A stretch of 15,621 nt of DNA from Betaproteobacteria bacterium UBA7395 (lineage in GTDB: Bacteria; Pseudomonadota; Gammaproteobacteria; Burkholderiales; Rhodocyclaceae), in the NCBI GenBank assembly GCA_002470165.1, contig DKNF01000186.1, forward strand, positions 1 to 15,621. Direction: 5' to 3'. The position numbers were made by a program, and so were the translations under genes. Shown here in pieces: positions 14,313 to 15,621 of the stretch. Below the pieces are notes generated by a model that searched no databases, was not told the DNA's origin, and saw only the letters and a list, made by a program, of their open reading frames with translations. Every line of letters begins with the position of its first letter. The first letter of the stretch is position 1.

Positions 14313-15621
14313 GCCTCCAGCTTCTTCTTCAGCAGTTCGTTGACCTGCTGCGGATTGGCCTTACCCTTCGCGGCCTTCATCACCTGACCGACCAGCGCGT
14401 TGAACGCCTTTTCCTTGCCGGCGCGATATTCGGCGACATTGGCCGCATTAGCCGCGAGCACCTCGTCAACCAACGCTTCGATGGCACCGCTGTCGGTAAT
14501 CTGCTTCAGGCCCTGCTTGTCGATGACCTCGTCGGCACTCGCGCCCTCGCCATTCCACAGCGCTTCGAAAACCTTCTTGGCGATGTTGTTGGAGATGGTG
14601 TTGTCGGCGATGCGCGCCACCAGGCCGCCGAGTTGCTGCGGGGAGACCGGTGACTGGGCAATCTCCAGGCCGTCCTTGTTCAGGCGGGCAGCAAGATCGA
14701 CCATGACCCAGTTGGCACAGGGCTTGGCCGCGCCCTGCCCGGCAACACCTACGGTCGCCTCGTAGAAATCGGCGATTTCCTGGCTGGCGGTCAGCGTCGT
14801 CGCATCGTAGGCGGACAAGCCGAACTGGTCCATGAAACGCTGACGCTTCTGCACCGGCAGTTCGGGCAATTCACCCTTGACCCGCGCGATCCAGTCATCG
14901 GTGATGGCCAGCGGCAGCAGATCCGGGTCGGGGAAATAACGGTAGTCGTGTGCGTCTTCCTTGGTCCGCATGGTGCGCGTCTCACCGCTGTCCGGATCGA
15001 ACAACACGGTTGCCTGCTGGATGGCGCGGCCTTCCTCGATCTCGTTGATCTGCCACTGGACTTCGTAGTCGATGGCCTCCTTGAGGAAACGGAAGGAGTT
15101 CAGGTTCTTGATCTCGCGGCGGGTACCGAAGGGCGCACCGGGACGACGCACGGAAACGTTGGCGTCGCAGCGGAACGAACCCTCCTGCATGTTGCCGTCG
15201 CAGATGCCGATCCAGCGCACCAGCGCGTGCAGGGCACGGGCGTAGGCGACGGCCTCGTCGGACGAGCGCATGTCGGGCTCGGTGACGATTTCGAGCAGCG
15301 GCGTGCCGGCACGATTGAGGTCGATGCCTGACTTGCCGTGGAAATCCTCGTGCAGCGATTTGCCGGCATCTTCTTCAAGATGGGCGCGGGTCAGGTTGAC
15401 CGTCTTTTCGTAAGCCTTGTCGCCGCTGCCAACCTGGACGGTAATCGCGCCACCCTGCACCACCGGCAGTTCGAACTGGCTGATCTGGTAGCCCTTGGGC
15501 AGGTCGGGGTAGAAGTAATTCTTGCGCGCAAACACCGACTTCGGCGCAACGTGGGCGCCGATGGCCAGGCCGAAGCGGATCGCACATTCGACGGCCTGAC
15601 GGTTGAGCACCGGCAGCACGC
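14309..15621 (-). CDS. gatB: Asp-tRNA(Asn)/Glu-tRNA(Gln) amidotransferase subunit B, N-terminus outside window
   Basis: About 437 C-terminal residues are present; by comparison with the usual length of about 475-485, roughly 40-50 N-terminal residues lie past the right edge. The frame is open to 15621. The GTG at 15619 is an internal valine of [14 protein letters not shown], not a start. Family signatures are strong: [94 protein letters not shown], and the C-terminal YqeY-like helical domain ending [15 protein letters not shown]. GatB binds the mischarged tRNA and its kinase centre activates the acyl group, with GatA supplying ammonia. gatA and gatC would be expected upstream, to the right, but are not in view. 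Confidence 0.95.
   Translation of the reverse strand, partial: VLPVLNRQAVECAIRFGLAIGAHVAPKSVFARKNYFYPDLPKGYQISQFELPVVQGGAITVQVGSGDKAYEKTVNLTRAHLEEDAGKSLHEDFHGKSGIDLNRAGTPLLEIVTEPDMRSSDEAVAYARALHALVRWIGICDGNMQEGSFRCDANVSVRRPGAPFGTRREIKNLNSFRFLKEAIDYEVQWQINEIEEGRAIQQATVLFDPDSGETRTMRTKEDAHDYRYFPDPDLLPLAITDDWIARVKGELPELPVQKRQRFMDQFGLSAYDATTLTASQEIADFYEATVGVAGQGAAKPCANWVMVDLAARLNKDGLEIAQSPVSPQQLGGLVARIADNTISNNIAKKVFEALWNGEGASADEVIDKQGLKQITDSGAIEALVDEVLAANAANVAEYRAGKEKAFNALVGQVMKAAKGKANPQQVNELLKKKLEA

Noticed and set aside
15617..15619. GTG at 15619 as the gatB start
   Set aside because: The frame continues to the window edge and GatB normally has about 40-50 residues before this point; this is an internal valine.

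Overview
The window is about 15.6 kb of GC-rich chromosomal DNA with strong G/C bias at third codon positions. Gene content (metX-metW-ampG, a yqjD-yqjE-yqjK set, xth, pyrE, gatB, cobalamin genes, a c-di-GMP signalling cluster) suggests a betaproteobacterium, most likely Rhodocyclales (Dechloromonas/Azonexus-like). That assignment is inference from gene order and protein flavour, not a database match. No tRNA, rRNA, CRISPR array, insertion sequence or phage gene was seen, and no gene-free stretch exceeds 300 bases.

Layout. (1) 1-1906, + strand: the end of a cobalamin-biosynthesis gene (CobC/CobD-like), then two BtuF-like cobalamin-binding proteins in tandem, one exported and one apparently cytoplasmic. 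(2) 1956-7609: a probable trans-envelope c-di-GMP module. On the + strand a periplasmic ABC_sub_bind-type protein overlaps a membrane diguanylate cyclase (periplasmic sensor, HAMP, intact GGDEF with I-site, degenerate EAL). Converging from the - strand is a PilZ-STAS-like protein followed by a TonB-dependent outer-membrane receptor. The receptor reading frame is broken by a single-base shift near 5960-6000. (3) 7690-10847, + strand: a promoter, a SAM-II riboswitch with its own intrinsic terminator, then the tightly packed metX-metW-ampG operon. (4) 12142-10831, - strand: the yqjD-yqjE-yqjK membrane-protein operon with a small LETM1-like gene at its end. (5) 13003-12206, - strand: xth (exonuclease III). 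(6) 13046-14312, + strand: pyrE, overlapping a small exported cysteine-containing coiled-coil protein. (7) 14309-15621, - strand: gatB, running off the right edge.

How the genes work together. The methionine operon should be shut down when S-adenosylmethionine is abundant, through premature termination at 7797-7828. The two halves of the 1956-7609 module meet tail to tail with only 15 bases between stop codons. Together they would supply an outer-membrane receptor, a periplasmic ligand binder, an inner-membrane c-di-GMP synthase and a cytoplasmic c-di-GMP-binding effector. This resembles the YfiBNR idea, but with an ABC-type solute-binding protein where YfiR would be and a TonB receptor in the outer membrane. 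It is the most interesting candidate system here. The SAM-II leader is the best-supported regulatory element.
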